Source: Perognathus longimembris pacificus
Lineage: Eukaryota > Chordata > Mammalia > Rodentia > Heteromyidae
Assembly: GCF_023159225.1 (NCBI RefSeq)
Contig: NC_063176.1
Span: forward strand, 6,212,963 to 6,276,962
DNA length: 64,000 bases
Reading direction: 5' to 3'
A program made the position numbers and the translations under genes. The notes below the pieces were generated by a model that saw only the letters and a program-made list of their open reading frames with translations, ran no database searches and was not told where the DNA came from. Position 1 is the stretch's first letter. Every line of letters starts with the position of its first letter. This document shows, one piece after another, positions 1 through 9,740 of this stretch.

Positions 1-2859
1 CCTACTAACATACAAGTCTACTAGGTTTATTTTGATTAATATTCCACATTCCATGTTCAACATTAAAACTTATGTATAACATTCTAAAACGCTTGGTTGC
101 TTATATAAGGTAAAACAACTCCTTAGTTTGGGGATCTGATAGATAGTTACAGTTAATTATCCAATTAAAAATTGAGAAACGACCTCAGGAAACAGCAGGT
201 GCATGCAGGTGTGCTCTATCGTATCAGCTTCAAATGGTGACCACAAGAGGGAATTTGCACATTCCTGTCAGCTGTGCTTCTATATTTGACAATATTTTAA
301 TTTGTGACTCATCTAGGAAAATTATAAATATCTACTTTAGTGTTTGGATTATTTTCAAGTCCTTGCCTTTTTGTAAAATATTAGAAAATCTGGCAAATCT
401 GTGACCACATTTGTTTTTCTAGTAACTATCAGTTAAGAATTATTTGTGGCTGCTTTCTCAGTAGGCCATATGCTCTCGTGCTGATCGCCATCCTTTTTGT
501 TTCTTAGTTTAATACCAAGCTTGCTTCAATTGTTGGTTTATTTTCCTTTTCTAGGTAAGTACAGGGAATTTTGTCCTAACCCAGAAGTCTTTTGTATTGA
601 AGTTGCAACCTGAATCGATTTGAATTGTCAATCATTGTAACAATGGAAATGGAACACTGATCCCTGAGATATGGTGAATGGTTGACGTTTTAGCCCTTTC
701 CTTGCTTACTAGCCATTGGCGCATCAATCACCTAATGTATTTACCCTGACAAATGAGTAATCGATCATTTAGACTGGCAGCTTTCCAATTCTTTCAGAAA
801 CCGTAGAAACAAAAGGATGGGTGAAAACTGAAGAACTCCTTTGGAAGAGGGACTGTTTGTGTGTATACATATTTACACATGTGTGTATAGGTACACATAC
901 ATACATGCATGCATGCATACAAATCTGTCATCTCATTCTTAGTACTGTTTCTCTGTTTCTATTGCTATGGATGCAGAGAGTAAGATCAAATGTAAAGAAA
1001 TGAAAATTATTATAGTTAAATATACTATATCTCTTTGTAAGTAGCAACTGTTGGTGGTGTTATTTTTTATGTTGTCAAGCATGTAACAATTACAGGCAAC
1101 ACAATATTGCATAAAATGAGAATTAAATTATGTATTAAGTTGACGAATTACCTAAACTATTTTGTACCTACTTGGTTTATCTATGAAATGAAAGGATCAC
1201 ACTCATTCTATAGGACTCTCCTCATGATTCAATGTTGACCATACTGTTAGCATTTAGAAAATAGTTCTTGGAATACTTTTTTAAAAAATGAACAGAAACA
1301 ATTAAATGTCTGGTTGGACAGATTTCATTCATTTTAATTAAATATTTGTTTATTAAATTATCAACATTAATTTTATTATTTTGAATTACTTTTCCTAATA
1401 AAACACCTACTTTGCAACCTAAGAAACGATTCCTCATGTTATAGTGTATGGAATGACAAGCACATGCAAACGCACAAAGTTCTAAATTAAACTAAATTAA
1501 TACCAACAGCAAATGGACAAAGAAGCTTGTATTCATTTGTTCTAAACTCATAAGACAGCACCAAACTCATCTTAAGACATATTGTCCAGATGCCAGCACT
1601 GACTCCTACACAAAGCTGTTAAGTGGGAATGAGGGATGCTCTTCGGGGGCCTGGTGGATTTCTGTGGCCTGTCTGCTATCTTAACACAGCACAACAGATG
1701 GACATATTAAGCAGTACTGGAGTGTTATATGAGCCAGAATAGCTATGTTAGTTAGGAAAGTACACATATACCATCAGATAAAAATAATACACATAAACAG
1801 AAACATCGAATGACTTCAAGCCAGTTGTACGGATTCTTTAAGAAATGTTCTAAACAAAAGATACATACACGTCCTAGCAGGAAATTGTGTAGAACATATA
1901 GTTTTTCCAGTTTCTAGTTCAATTAAGGTCTGAATTAATAATCATCAGTGTTTATGGTGATTTATTAGACTATTAAAATGTGATACTACTTCTACATTTT
2001 CCAATTAAATGTCCAAAACCTATGTAAAAAATGAAACCCCCTCAAATTTTTATCTTTCGCCTGATTTCAGCTACTCAATATATGCATATATTGAACATTA
2101 CATGGACCACATTGTTCGCTAACATACGTAACTGTTTTGTTTTTCTGTATCAGATGAAAATTAAGTAAGTATAAGAAAAAGGAACCTCTGTAACAATGAA
2201 AACATGATATTGTAGTTTGCATATAGCATATCAATTATTCATCCAAATATTCATTAGTAATTGAGTTTTGTTTACCTATTACTTGTTTCTTTTCGTCTCT
2301 GGGGATAAATTAGTAAAAACAAAGCCTGTGTACAAATGGATCTTGCATGCTGGTAAATTATTTAGGCAATTAAATACTTCAATATGTGAAATTGATGATG
2401 GTGAAGAGCTAAAGGTGTGTGGTCATGTTAGTTGCATAGTCATCACTGAGGAGTTGGTATGTAAATAGTGGTAAATCATTTAAGAGAGAAAGAATGTAAC
2501 TACCAGGGAAAAATATTCCCGAAGATGAACACAGAAGAACATGAAGAATGAAATTGCTGTGGCTTTCCTCTTTCATATCAAATTCCAGGAGGGCCATGGA
2601 GAGAATCTACAGGGACCTCCTTAGGTGTTAGGCAAAGCTGGATTAGAATAGGTTATGGTGAAGCTGGGATTTCCTTCTAGAGTATAAGGAAGTAATTGGA
2701 AGTAGCTGAACATAAAACGAACATGACAACACATTTGGTTTTTTTTTTTTAATATTAAATCATTGCATGGAGGACATAGAGCAGTCTTCTAGAGCAATAT
2801 ACTAATCACTGGGCAGTGTTCCAAACTACTCTTGACACATATTGGTTTGCATTGTTAAT
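1..2859. other. Unique AT-rich intergenic sequence
   Basis: I see no repeat consensus, coding exon or RNA gene in this stretch. The open frames in it are short, lack family motifs and have the composition of random AT-rich DNA. A degenerate TG/CA-rich patch lies near 858-922. Confidence 0.5.
858..922. repeat. Degenerate TG/CA and ATGC-rich simple repeat
   Basis: Alternating purine-pyrimidine sequence with short gtgtgta, acacat and repeated atgc units. It looks like a decayed dinucleotide microsatellite. Confidence 0.6.
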
Positions 2860-3050
2860 CTTCTCTAGGCCCTTGGAAAGTGTACTATATTTTTATGTCA
2901 ACTTATTTGCAGATAATAGGAAAGGAGTTACAATTATGCTTTATTAATGAATAAGTCAAGATAAAAATGTAGTGTCCTGTTCACAGCTAATTACACTATG
3001 AGGGCTATAATACAGAACAACTCCTTGCTTTCTAGTCTTCAATATACTTC
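2860..3050 (-). repeat. MIR SINE fragment, antisense
   Basis: The + strand follows the antisense MIR pattern: a degenerate 'ttgcagatgaggaaa' block, then a 'taagt..aag' block, then 'cacagctaat' and a 'gggctataatacagaac' block. In MIR these correspond to the complement of the conserved core and the box B side. The copy is heavily diverged, as expected for an ancient mammalian SINE. Identified from remembered consensus only. Confidence 0.55.
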
Positions 3051-3849
3051 TTTATAGGGAAAGTCTTAGAATGTCTATGGTAATAAGTTAAAAAATTCAA
3101 GAGTCTCTTATTCTTGTAGAATATTTAGTTTAACACATTTACCAATTTTTATTTAAAAGAGTATCTATTTCGCACTATCTAATATTTTGCCTGTGCTGTT
3201 TAAAAGAATTACCCAAGAAAACAGTATACATACCTCAAACATAACAAACCAAAATGAATTAGAGAATCAATTGATTGCATCTTTGAAGTAATCTATTGTC
3301 TATCCACAAAAAGAGTTAAAAATTGTAGCGTGTAATGCACATTCCACTGTCCGTTTGGTTACCTAGGGTCTTCAAGTCCATTCATTGCTCTCCTCTCCAG
3401 TTCTGCAATAATTCGGTCCACAAATTAGTATTAATGCATGACACACAAACATAAAAAAATGAGTCTCAGTGGTGTTTGCACAATTACTAGCACTTCAGTT
3501 TATTTCATTTCTTTTATTTTACATTTTATGATACAAAATGGTTACATTCTGAGAGTATTATTTGTATTCCTACACACATGCACACACAATTACATAGTAC
3601 TAAGATAAGAAACATATAGTTACTTTTTCCCACTGTGCAAACTATACTTTCCAGAAATAAAACTTCTAGTTCTTGTACATTTTAAAGATAATGCTTCCTT
3701 TCTATGGATGAACTGTTCTTTAAGAAAGTTAAATGACACCTACATACATTTGGCATTTCTGAATTATTCTACAATAGAGGTATATATCTCTCCCTTTTTG
3801 GAAAACTTTATGGTATCCTACTGTATTTTGTAATTTAAAAATGTATTTA
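3051..3849. other. Unique AT-rich sequence upstream of the L1
   Basis: Nothing recognisable. It is the left flank of the L1 insertion. I could not pair it convincingly with the right flank to give a target-site duplication. Confidence 0.45.
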
Positions 3850-4890
3850 AGACTTCCGGGAAGACAGCAGAGGAGCAGCAGACCCCTAGCTGAGCTCCCT
3901 CCGACATTGCAGTTTTCTCACCCCATAGAAACTTTTCCTCCTAGAAAGACAGCCAGAGTGAGTTCTCACAGTACAGGGATTCTGGTCAGGAAGGAAAAAT
4001 CCACTTTGCTCATCTGAAAACACAGATTTGAGCTCCTGGTGGCGTCCCCCCCACCGCACCATTGCCAGCGCCGGCACTGCACCCAGCACAGTGACCCGCA
4101 CTCCACGCAGCTAAAGCACACAGCGTAGACCAGGGAGAAATCCCCCAGATGGCGGCTGAGCACGGACGACCTGAAATCGCAGAGAAAGCGTGAGTACCCA
4201 ACAAAAGTCATTCTCACTCGCGTGCCACAGAGCAGCTTCTTTGACACTGGCATAGGGTCAGACCAGATTGGAACTAAAGTGGGCCTGGGGAAAGCGAGGA
4301 CAAAGGAACCATCTTTGAAAAGGGCAAGAGGGACCGACCAGTGAGAGCCAGCTCCGCCCAGGAGAGCGCCCCCTGCCCTGGCAGGAGGCGAGTCCTGGGC
4401 CTCAGCTTAGCCAGAGGTGCCCCGCCCTGCCCAGTCCTGAGACTGACAAACGGTCCCATCACAGAGGAAGCCCAATTCCCAGCCCTGCATTCCATAGCCA
4501 GCTCCGCCAAGGAGGCCGCCCTGCCCAGGAGGGAGGAACCTCCCCCAGGCAAGCGACTCTCAGCCGGGTAAACCAGGCCAGAGGCGCCCTGCCCTGCTGA
4601 GTCCACAGCCTATTCAAAGCCAGGCATTAAAGGCCTCGGCCCCACAGCAGACACAAGGAGCCATGGTTCCAGAGACTGCTCACATCCCCATCTACAGAGG
4701 ACGCCCAAGTCTTGCCTGCAAGCTGTGCTGTGCGAACCACAGACCCAGGATTGCACCAACAGGGGAGAACGGTCAGAACAGATCCACCCCCTGCAAACTG
4801 AAATCAAGTCAAACCAGCCAATCAGGAAAATAGACTGCAGACCATCACAAGGAAACCAGAGACTGGGGAAAGACCACCCAAACAAGGACT
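3850..4890 (+). promoter_or_regulatory. L1 5'UTR / promoter-like region
   Basis: This is the only GC- and CpG-rich kilobase in the window. It starts with an ETS-like palindromic block (cttccgggaag). A match to the YY1 core (gatggcggc) lies at 4148-4156. Human and other mammalian L1s use a YY1 site near the start to set transcription initiation. The 4340-4660 part contains two imperfect copies of a unit of about 150-168 bp. Several open frames cross it on both strands, but none resembles ORF1 and they reflect the GC-rich composition. Promoter activity is an inference. Confidence 0.65.
4340..4660 (+). repeat. Two imperfect tandem monomers in the L1 5'UTR
   Basis: The block gccagctccgcc occurs at 4347-4358 and again at 4497-4508 (150 bp apart). 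The block ccagagg followed by a gc-rich ccctgcc motif occurs at 4411 and 4579 (168 bp apart). The order is conserved, which fits a diverged tandem duplication with small indels, similar in plan to the monomeric promoters of mouse L1. Confidence 0.55.
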
Positions 4891-4967
4891 CCATTTTTTT
4901 TTCTTTAAAAACTTTTTTTAACTTAAAAAAATTTTTTTTTTAATTTTTTCACTTCTGAAACATCTGA
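4891..4967 (+). other. T/A-rich junction patch within the L1
   Basis: Long T runs alternate with A runs between the GC-rich leader and the first recognisable ORF2 codons at about 4968. It is neither ORF1 nor ORF2. It could be the normal end of the 5'UTR with the deletion starting beyond it, or filler made at the deletion junction. Confidence 0.45.
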
Positions 4968-6559
4968 GACCTCTTTGAGGAGAACTTTAAAACCTTGAAA
5001 AATGAAATTAAGTCAGAACTAAGGAAATGGAAAAACCTCCCATGCTCCTGGATTGGGAGGATTAATATAATCAAAATGGCAATATTGCCAAAGGCTATCT
5101 ACAAATTCAATGCAATACCCATTAATATCCCAACACCATTTTTTGATGAAATAGAGGAAGCAATCCAGAAATTCATATGGAATAATAAAAGACCTAGAAT
5201 AGCAAAAACAATCCTAAGCAGAAAGAACAGTGCTGGAGGAATTACAATACCCAACTTCAAGTTGTATTATAAAGCTATAGTAATAAAAACAGCTTGGTAT
5301 TGGCACCGGAACAGGCCTGAAGACCAATGGAACAGAATTGAAGACCCAGAAATGAACCCACAGAACTATGCCTACTTAATCTTTGATAAAGGAGCTAAAA
5401 CAATAGTTTGGAAGAAAGATAGCCTCTTTACCAAATGGTGCTGGCAAAACTGGTTCAACACATGCAACAAACTAAAACTATATCCTTATATATCACCCTG
5501 CTCCAAAATCAATTCCCAATGGATCAAAGACCTCGAAATCAAAACAGACACCCTGAAAACACTAAAGGAAGGACTACGAGAAACACTTGGGCTCCTTGGC
5601 ACAGGACGGAACTCCCTTGACAAAGACCCAGAAAGGCTACAAATCAAAGAAAGGTTGGACAAATGGGACTGCATCAAACTGCAGAGCTTCTGCATGGCAA
5701 GGACATAGCTCGCAAGATAAACAGAAAGCCCACAGACTGGGAGAAGATCTTTACCGGCCATTCAACGGACAAAGGCCTCATCTCTAAAATATATGCAGAA
5801 CTGAAAAGATTACCTTCCTCCAAAACAAAACCGCAAAGAACCAATAGCCCTCTCATCAAGTGGGCTAAAGACTTACAAAGAGACTTCGCTGATGAGGAAA
5901 TGAGAATGGCCAAGAGACATGAAAAAGTGCTCTACATCACTGGCCATAAAGGAAATGCAAATCAAAACAACATTGAGATTCCATCTCACCCCAGTCAGAA
6001 TGTCCTATATCAAGAAAACTAAGAATAACAATTGTTGGAGGGGATGTGGCCAAAAGGGAACCGTACTTCATTGTTGGTGGGAATGTAAACTTGTTCAGCC
6101 ACTCTGACAAGCAGTATGGAAATTCCTCAGAAGGCTAAATATAGAACTCCCCTATGACCCAGCAACCCCACTTTTGGGTATCTATCAAAAAAACAAACAA
6201 ACAAACAAACAAACAAAAAACACAAACAAAATCACAGTAAAGCCACCAGTACAACAAAGTTCATCGCAGCACAATTTGTCATAGCGAGAATCTGGAACCA
6301 ACCCAGATGCCCCTCAGTAGACGAATGGATCAGGGAAATGTGGTACATATACACAATGGAATTGTATGCCTCTATCAGAAAGAATGATATTGCCCCATTT
6401 GTAAGGAAATGGAAGGACTTAGAAAAAATTATACTAAGTGAAGTGAGCCAGACCCAAAGAACCATGGACTCTATGGTCTCCCTTATTGGGAATAATTATC
6501 ACAGGTTTAGGCAAGTCACAGCAGAGGATCACAAGAGCCCAATAGCTATGCCCTTATGA
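4968..6559 (+). pseudogene. L1 ORF2 C-terminal fragment, disrupted
   Basis: Codons from about 4968 read [10 protein letters not shown] and lead into the [19 protein letters not shown] block, which in L1 ORF2 lies downstream of the reverse transcriptase core. A first frame runs to a TAG at 5706-5708. Similarity then continues in another frame (DWEKIFTGHSTDKGLISKIY, from about 5700) and returns to the first frame near 5915-5925 ([18 protein letters not shown], then CWRGCG and [13 protein letters not shown]). An in-frame TGA at 6105-6107 stands where L1 normally has Trp. The frame shifts again at an (AAAC)n tract (6186-6220). The end reads MWYIYTMELYASIRKNDIAPFV to a TGA at 6557-6559. The C-terminal CCHC-like region is recognisable. 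No reverse transcriptase or endonuclease is encoded. Confidence 0.85.
6186..6220 (+). repeat. (AAAC)n microsatellite inside L1 ORF2
   Basis: Several uninterrupted aaac units lie directly after the ORF2 motif PLLGIYQKN. The frame before the tract (codons phased with 6108) differs from the frame after it (codons phased with 6239), so the tract coincides with a frameshift. Confidence 0.8.
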
Positions 6560-7012
6560 TCACATAAGATGATGCTAAGTGAAATGAACTCTCTGTTTTG
6601 GAAACGATTGTTATATCACAGTTGTAACTGCTTTCAACGTCCCTTGTGTATCTGCAGCTTCTACTATTGATGATGTTCTTGTATCTCCTTCCTGTGGTTG
6701 TATCTACACTATCTCTGTAATCTTATCTGAGTATATTGGAAACCGTGTATACTGGTATCAGAACTAGAAAATTGAAAGGGAATACCAAAATCGAGAGACA
6801 CAGGGTAAAAAAATACAAACAACTACTAAAGCAATACTTGTGAAACTGTTTGGTGTAAGTGAACTGATCACCTCATGGGGGGAAAGGGAAAGGGGGAGGA
6901 GGGGGGAATGAGGGACGAGGTAACAAACAGTACAAGCAGTGTATCCAATGCCTTACTATGAAACTGTAACCTCTCTGTACATTAGTTTGATAATAAAAAT
7001 TTGAAAAAAAGT
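6560..7012 (+). mobile_element. L1 3'UTR and tail
   Basis: Follows the ORF2 stop. It contains the block ggaaaccgtgtatactggta, a purine tract with G-runs at 6877-6915, the block aacctctctgtacattag, and ends in aataaaaatttgaaaaaaa. The same 3'UTR recurs at 19323-19970 (+) and as antisense copies at 7436-7900, 13433-13645 and 39530-39790, which shows that it is an interspersed family. Confidence 0.8.
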
Positions 7013-7435
7013 GTAATCTATCCAATGTTGATAAACATAAAGGCTAAGAAATATGATCATATATATACTAGTATTTATTGAATAGACTTGAATGGAAATA
7101 ATTTACAAGTTATTAATAGAACATTTTTCTTGCACATTTGATTATATACTTGAAACTTTTATCCCTTTCCAAATTGTAACATTTATGAAGGAATTATCCT
7201 GTTAGAATACTGTAGATCCTTGGTATCCTTGAGTATTTATTTGTATGTGGATCAAAGAAGACCATTACTGTATAAAACCTGTAAATACACTGGATGTGTA
7301 GAAACAGTACTATACTGACGATATTTTTTTTCATATATCTACCCAACATTTGATAAATATGTAATTCTTTTTAACAAATTAAAATTTTTTACATAATCAT
7401 TGACTTTTACTTTCCTTTTGGGGGGACCATGTAGT
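7013..7435. other. Unique spacer between two L1 3' ends
   Basis: AT-rich sequence with no recognisable feature. It separates the + strand L1 tail from the antisense L1 3' end. Confidence 0.45.
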
Positions 7436-7900
7436 TTTTTTTTCTTTATTGTCAAAGTGTGATACAAAGGAGTTACAGATTCATATGAAAGACAGTGAGT
7501 ACATTTCTTGTTCTACTTGTCACCTCCTCCCTTATTTCCCCCCTTGCCTTCCCCTTTCCCCCCAAGAGTCATGCAATTGGTTTACACCAAACGGTTTTGT
7601 AAGTGTTGCTTTTTGAATGGTTTGTCTTTTTGTTCTTTGTCTCTCGATTTTGGTATTCCCTCTCCTTCCCCTGTTCTATTACCCGTATAAACAGTATTCA
7701 GGGTACTCGGATGACATACAGTGGTAGCGAGGGTACAGCCACAGGAAGGGAGTACAAGAGAAATAAAACTAAACAAACCACTCAGTCAAACAAACAGACA
7801 AGGAAAAAGAGAAAAAAAAGTAGTACGACTTCACATGGCATGTTGAGAATAATTACCCCAGTGGTATAACTCTTGTTTTCAGAACGTGGTTGGAAGCGTA
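7436..7900 (-). mobile_element. L1 3'UTR fragment, antisense (5'-truncated)
   Basis: Begins with a T run and ctttattgtcaaagtg, the complement of the L1 tail. It continues through C-rich runs (complement of the G tracts) and the block tctctcgattttggtattcc, which complements the L1 3'UTR at about 6780-6800. Similarity fades after about 7770, where an A-rich patch interrupts it. Confidence 0.75.
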
Positions 7901-9289
7901 TTTTCACAAAATGAAGGTCAGGCAAATACATAATAGCTCACAATTAAACATGATTTCATCACAACTACCAATAACACTAACAGAACTGACTGAGGACTTC
8001 AGCCTGTCTACTTAGATTCAAATCCAATTTGTTTTTGTTTTTGAAAATGTCAATTTTATCTATCTATCTAGTTATTTATCTATTATCTATCTATTATGGC
8101 CAAAGCCATATGTAATAAATTAGTAAGGCAAACACTGTAATTTCCATTAACTAAGGTTACTGAATGATGGTTGAAAGACAACAAGAAAAAAAGAATAAAT
8201 TATAAAGCAAAGAAAACAGGATATAAACCTGGGTTTGAAGTTTACATTGCTGGTGCTATGGCAAGTTAAAATGGAATGGAATATTTTGTTTTCATTTGTG
8301 TATATTTATGTTTTCATATGTTTAATAATGATTTTAATTGCTGTTGGGTAAAAATTGTCCTGCCTACTTTTAGTTTTATATTCAATATATTTATGTTTTT
8401 CTCTGTGGTTTATGAGTTTTATTCAGATTCATAAAATAAAGATTGCCTGTATGTTAGATCTTGTTTTGTACTACCTCAAGAGGAAAGCAAATCATAGTGT
8501 CCACTATTTATCAGTCATGATATTGATTCTTTTTTAAAGAATTATATAGGAATTATATTCGAAAATATACTGAATCTCACTTGTTTTTAGTAGTATGGCT
8601 ATTTTCACAATCTTAATTCTTTAAATTTTATGGTAGCAATGTTTCAAAATTAAAGGGAAAAAAAACCTCTACTTAGATACTTGCACGCATTCTAAATGAT
8701 GATGAAAATCAGACATTAAAAAGCTCAAGGAAGACTTATACTTCATCATTTGTAACAGTAAACCTACAAGCCAAGCCAAGAGCTGTTTAAAGCACTACAA
8801 ATGACACAACACAAAATGATTATAATTCTGTTTAAATAGTTATGAGAGGCATAGACTTTTTAGCACAACCAGAACATGTGGTTTTATTACAAAGTTGTTC
8901 TTTTTATTCAGGTGTGCCCATCCCCCAAAGTATCCAAGGTATATATTTTAACAGCACAAGAAGAAAATATACCAAAATGTAAACAAAGTTATCTATTATG
9001 GTGATTTTTTGATATTTTTGCTACATATTTGTGTATTGTCTCAAATTCCTTCAATTAGAAATCTCTCTATATATGTATATATTCATATACACATGTACAT
9101 ATGCATACATAAATAGTATATGTGAATATGTGTATATAGCAGGGAAAATGTTTATACTGTTTTGTACAATAATTGATAATCAAGACCTTCAAATGAAACA
9201 ATACAAGATGGAGAAAATGGTATTCAGCATCTTTGAACAGTGGTGCCTATTGAGAAACAACGGCATTATAAGTAGTTATTTTCTGTGAC
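7901..9289. other. Mostly unique AT-rich sequence
   Basis: Contains a small TATC microsatellite near 8055-8096 and a TATA/CATA-rich patch near 9060-9145. I see no gene or recognisable transposon. Confidence 0.45.
8055..8096. repeat. (TATC)n imperfect microsatellite
   Basis: Repeated tatc units broken by single-base changes. Confidence 0.75.
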
Positions 9290-9740
9290 TTTTCCACCCT
9301 GGTTTAGTGACATCTACTCTCATTCATTAATACTCACTGGCACAATTCCCAGTATCTATATCCACACTGCAAACGTGGAGCTTCCTAGCTAAGCAGGTCA
9401 CTCATGACATATTTAAGTAACAGACAGTCCCACCTGTTAGCATTTCCCTAGTCTCAGGTCCTCAGCTCCTCCCACTAGTCGATCCTCCCATACCTAATGA
9501 GCCACTCCTACTCACTACCTACCTACTTCCCCTTTACCCCCAGAGAGAGAAGCTACCACCTGGATAAGGTGCAGATGCCATGTAGCTCCCTCTCCTGTGG
9601 GAACTATGGCCCCACTAATAAACCTCCTTAGGAACCTTCTTTTCCTGCCTGTGATTATCTCCCCATGGTCCTCTGGGATGGCCGGGAAATATCCTTTCAC
9701 CACCCCAAATGTTTGTTCCAATAAAGTGTGGAGTATTTTT
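9290..9740 (+). mobile_element. Candidate solo LTR of an endogenous retrovirus
   Basis: A GC-richer island with C/T-rich stretches that includes a gggaactatggccccac block followed by aataaacctcc, a layout typical of a retroviral polyadenylation signal near the R/U5 border. A second caataaa lies at 9719-9725. No flanking gag, pol or env sequence is visible. I could not fix the TG...CA ends or a target-site duplication, so family and boundaries are uncertain. An ordinary C/T-rich unique region remains possible. Confidence 0.4.

Larger units (their letters stand above)
3850..7012 (+). mobile_element. L1 retrotransposon, internally deleted (5'UTR joined to ORF2 C-terminal third)
   Basis: A GC-rich, CpG-containing leader (about 3850-4890) opens with a 'gacttccgggaag' block typical of mammalian L1 5' ends. 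A T/A-rich patch (about 4891-4950) follows. The sequence then enters ORF2 just before the [21 protein letters not shown] block and continues to the ORF2 stop at 6559, a 3'UTR with G-runs and an A-rich end near 7005-7012. ORF1, the endonuclease and the reverse transcriptase active-site region are all missing. The remaining ORF2 is broken by frameshifts and a nonsense codon. The element is therefore dead, but unusual in keeping its 5' end. Most genomic L1 copies are 5'-truncated instead. Confidence 0.85.

Noticed and set aside
4274..4606. 110-codon open frame on the - strand in the L1 5'UTR
   Set aside because: GC-rich DNA has few stop codons. The peptide is not ORF1-like and reads across the two monomers.
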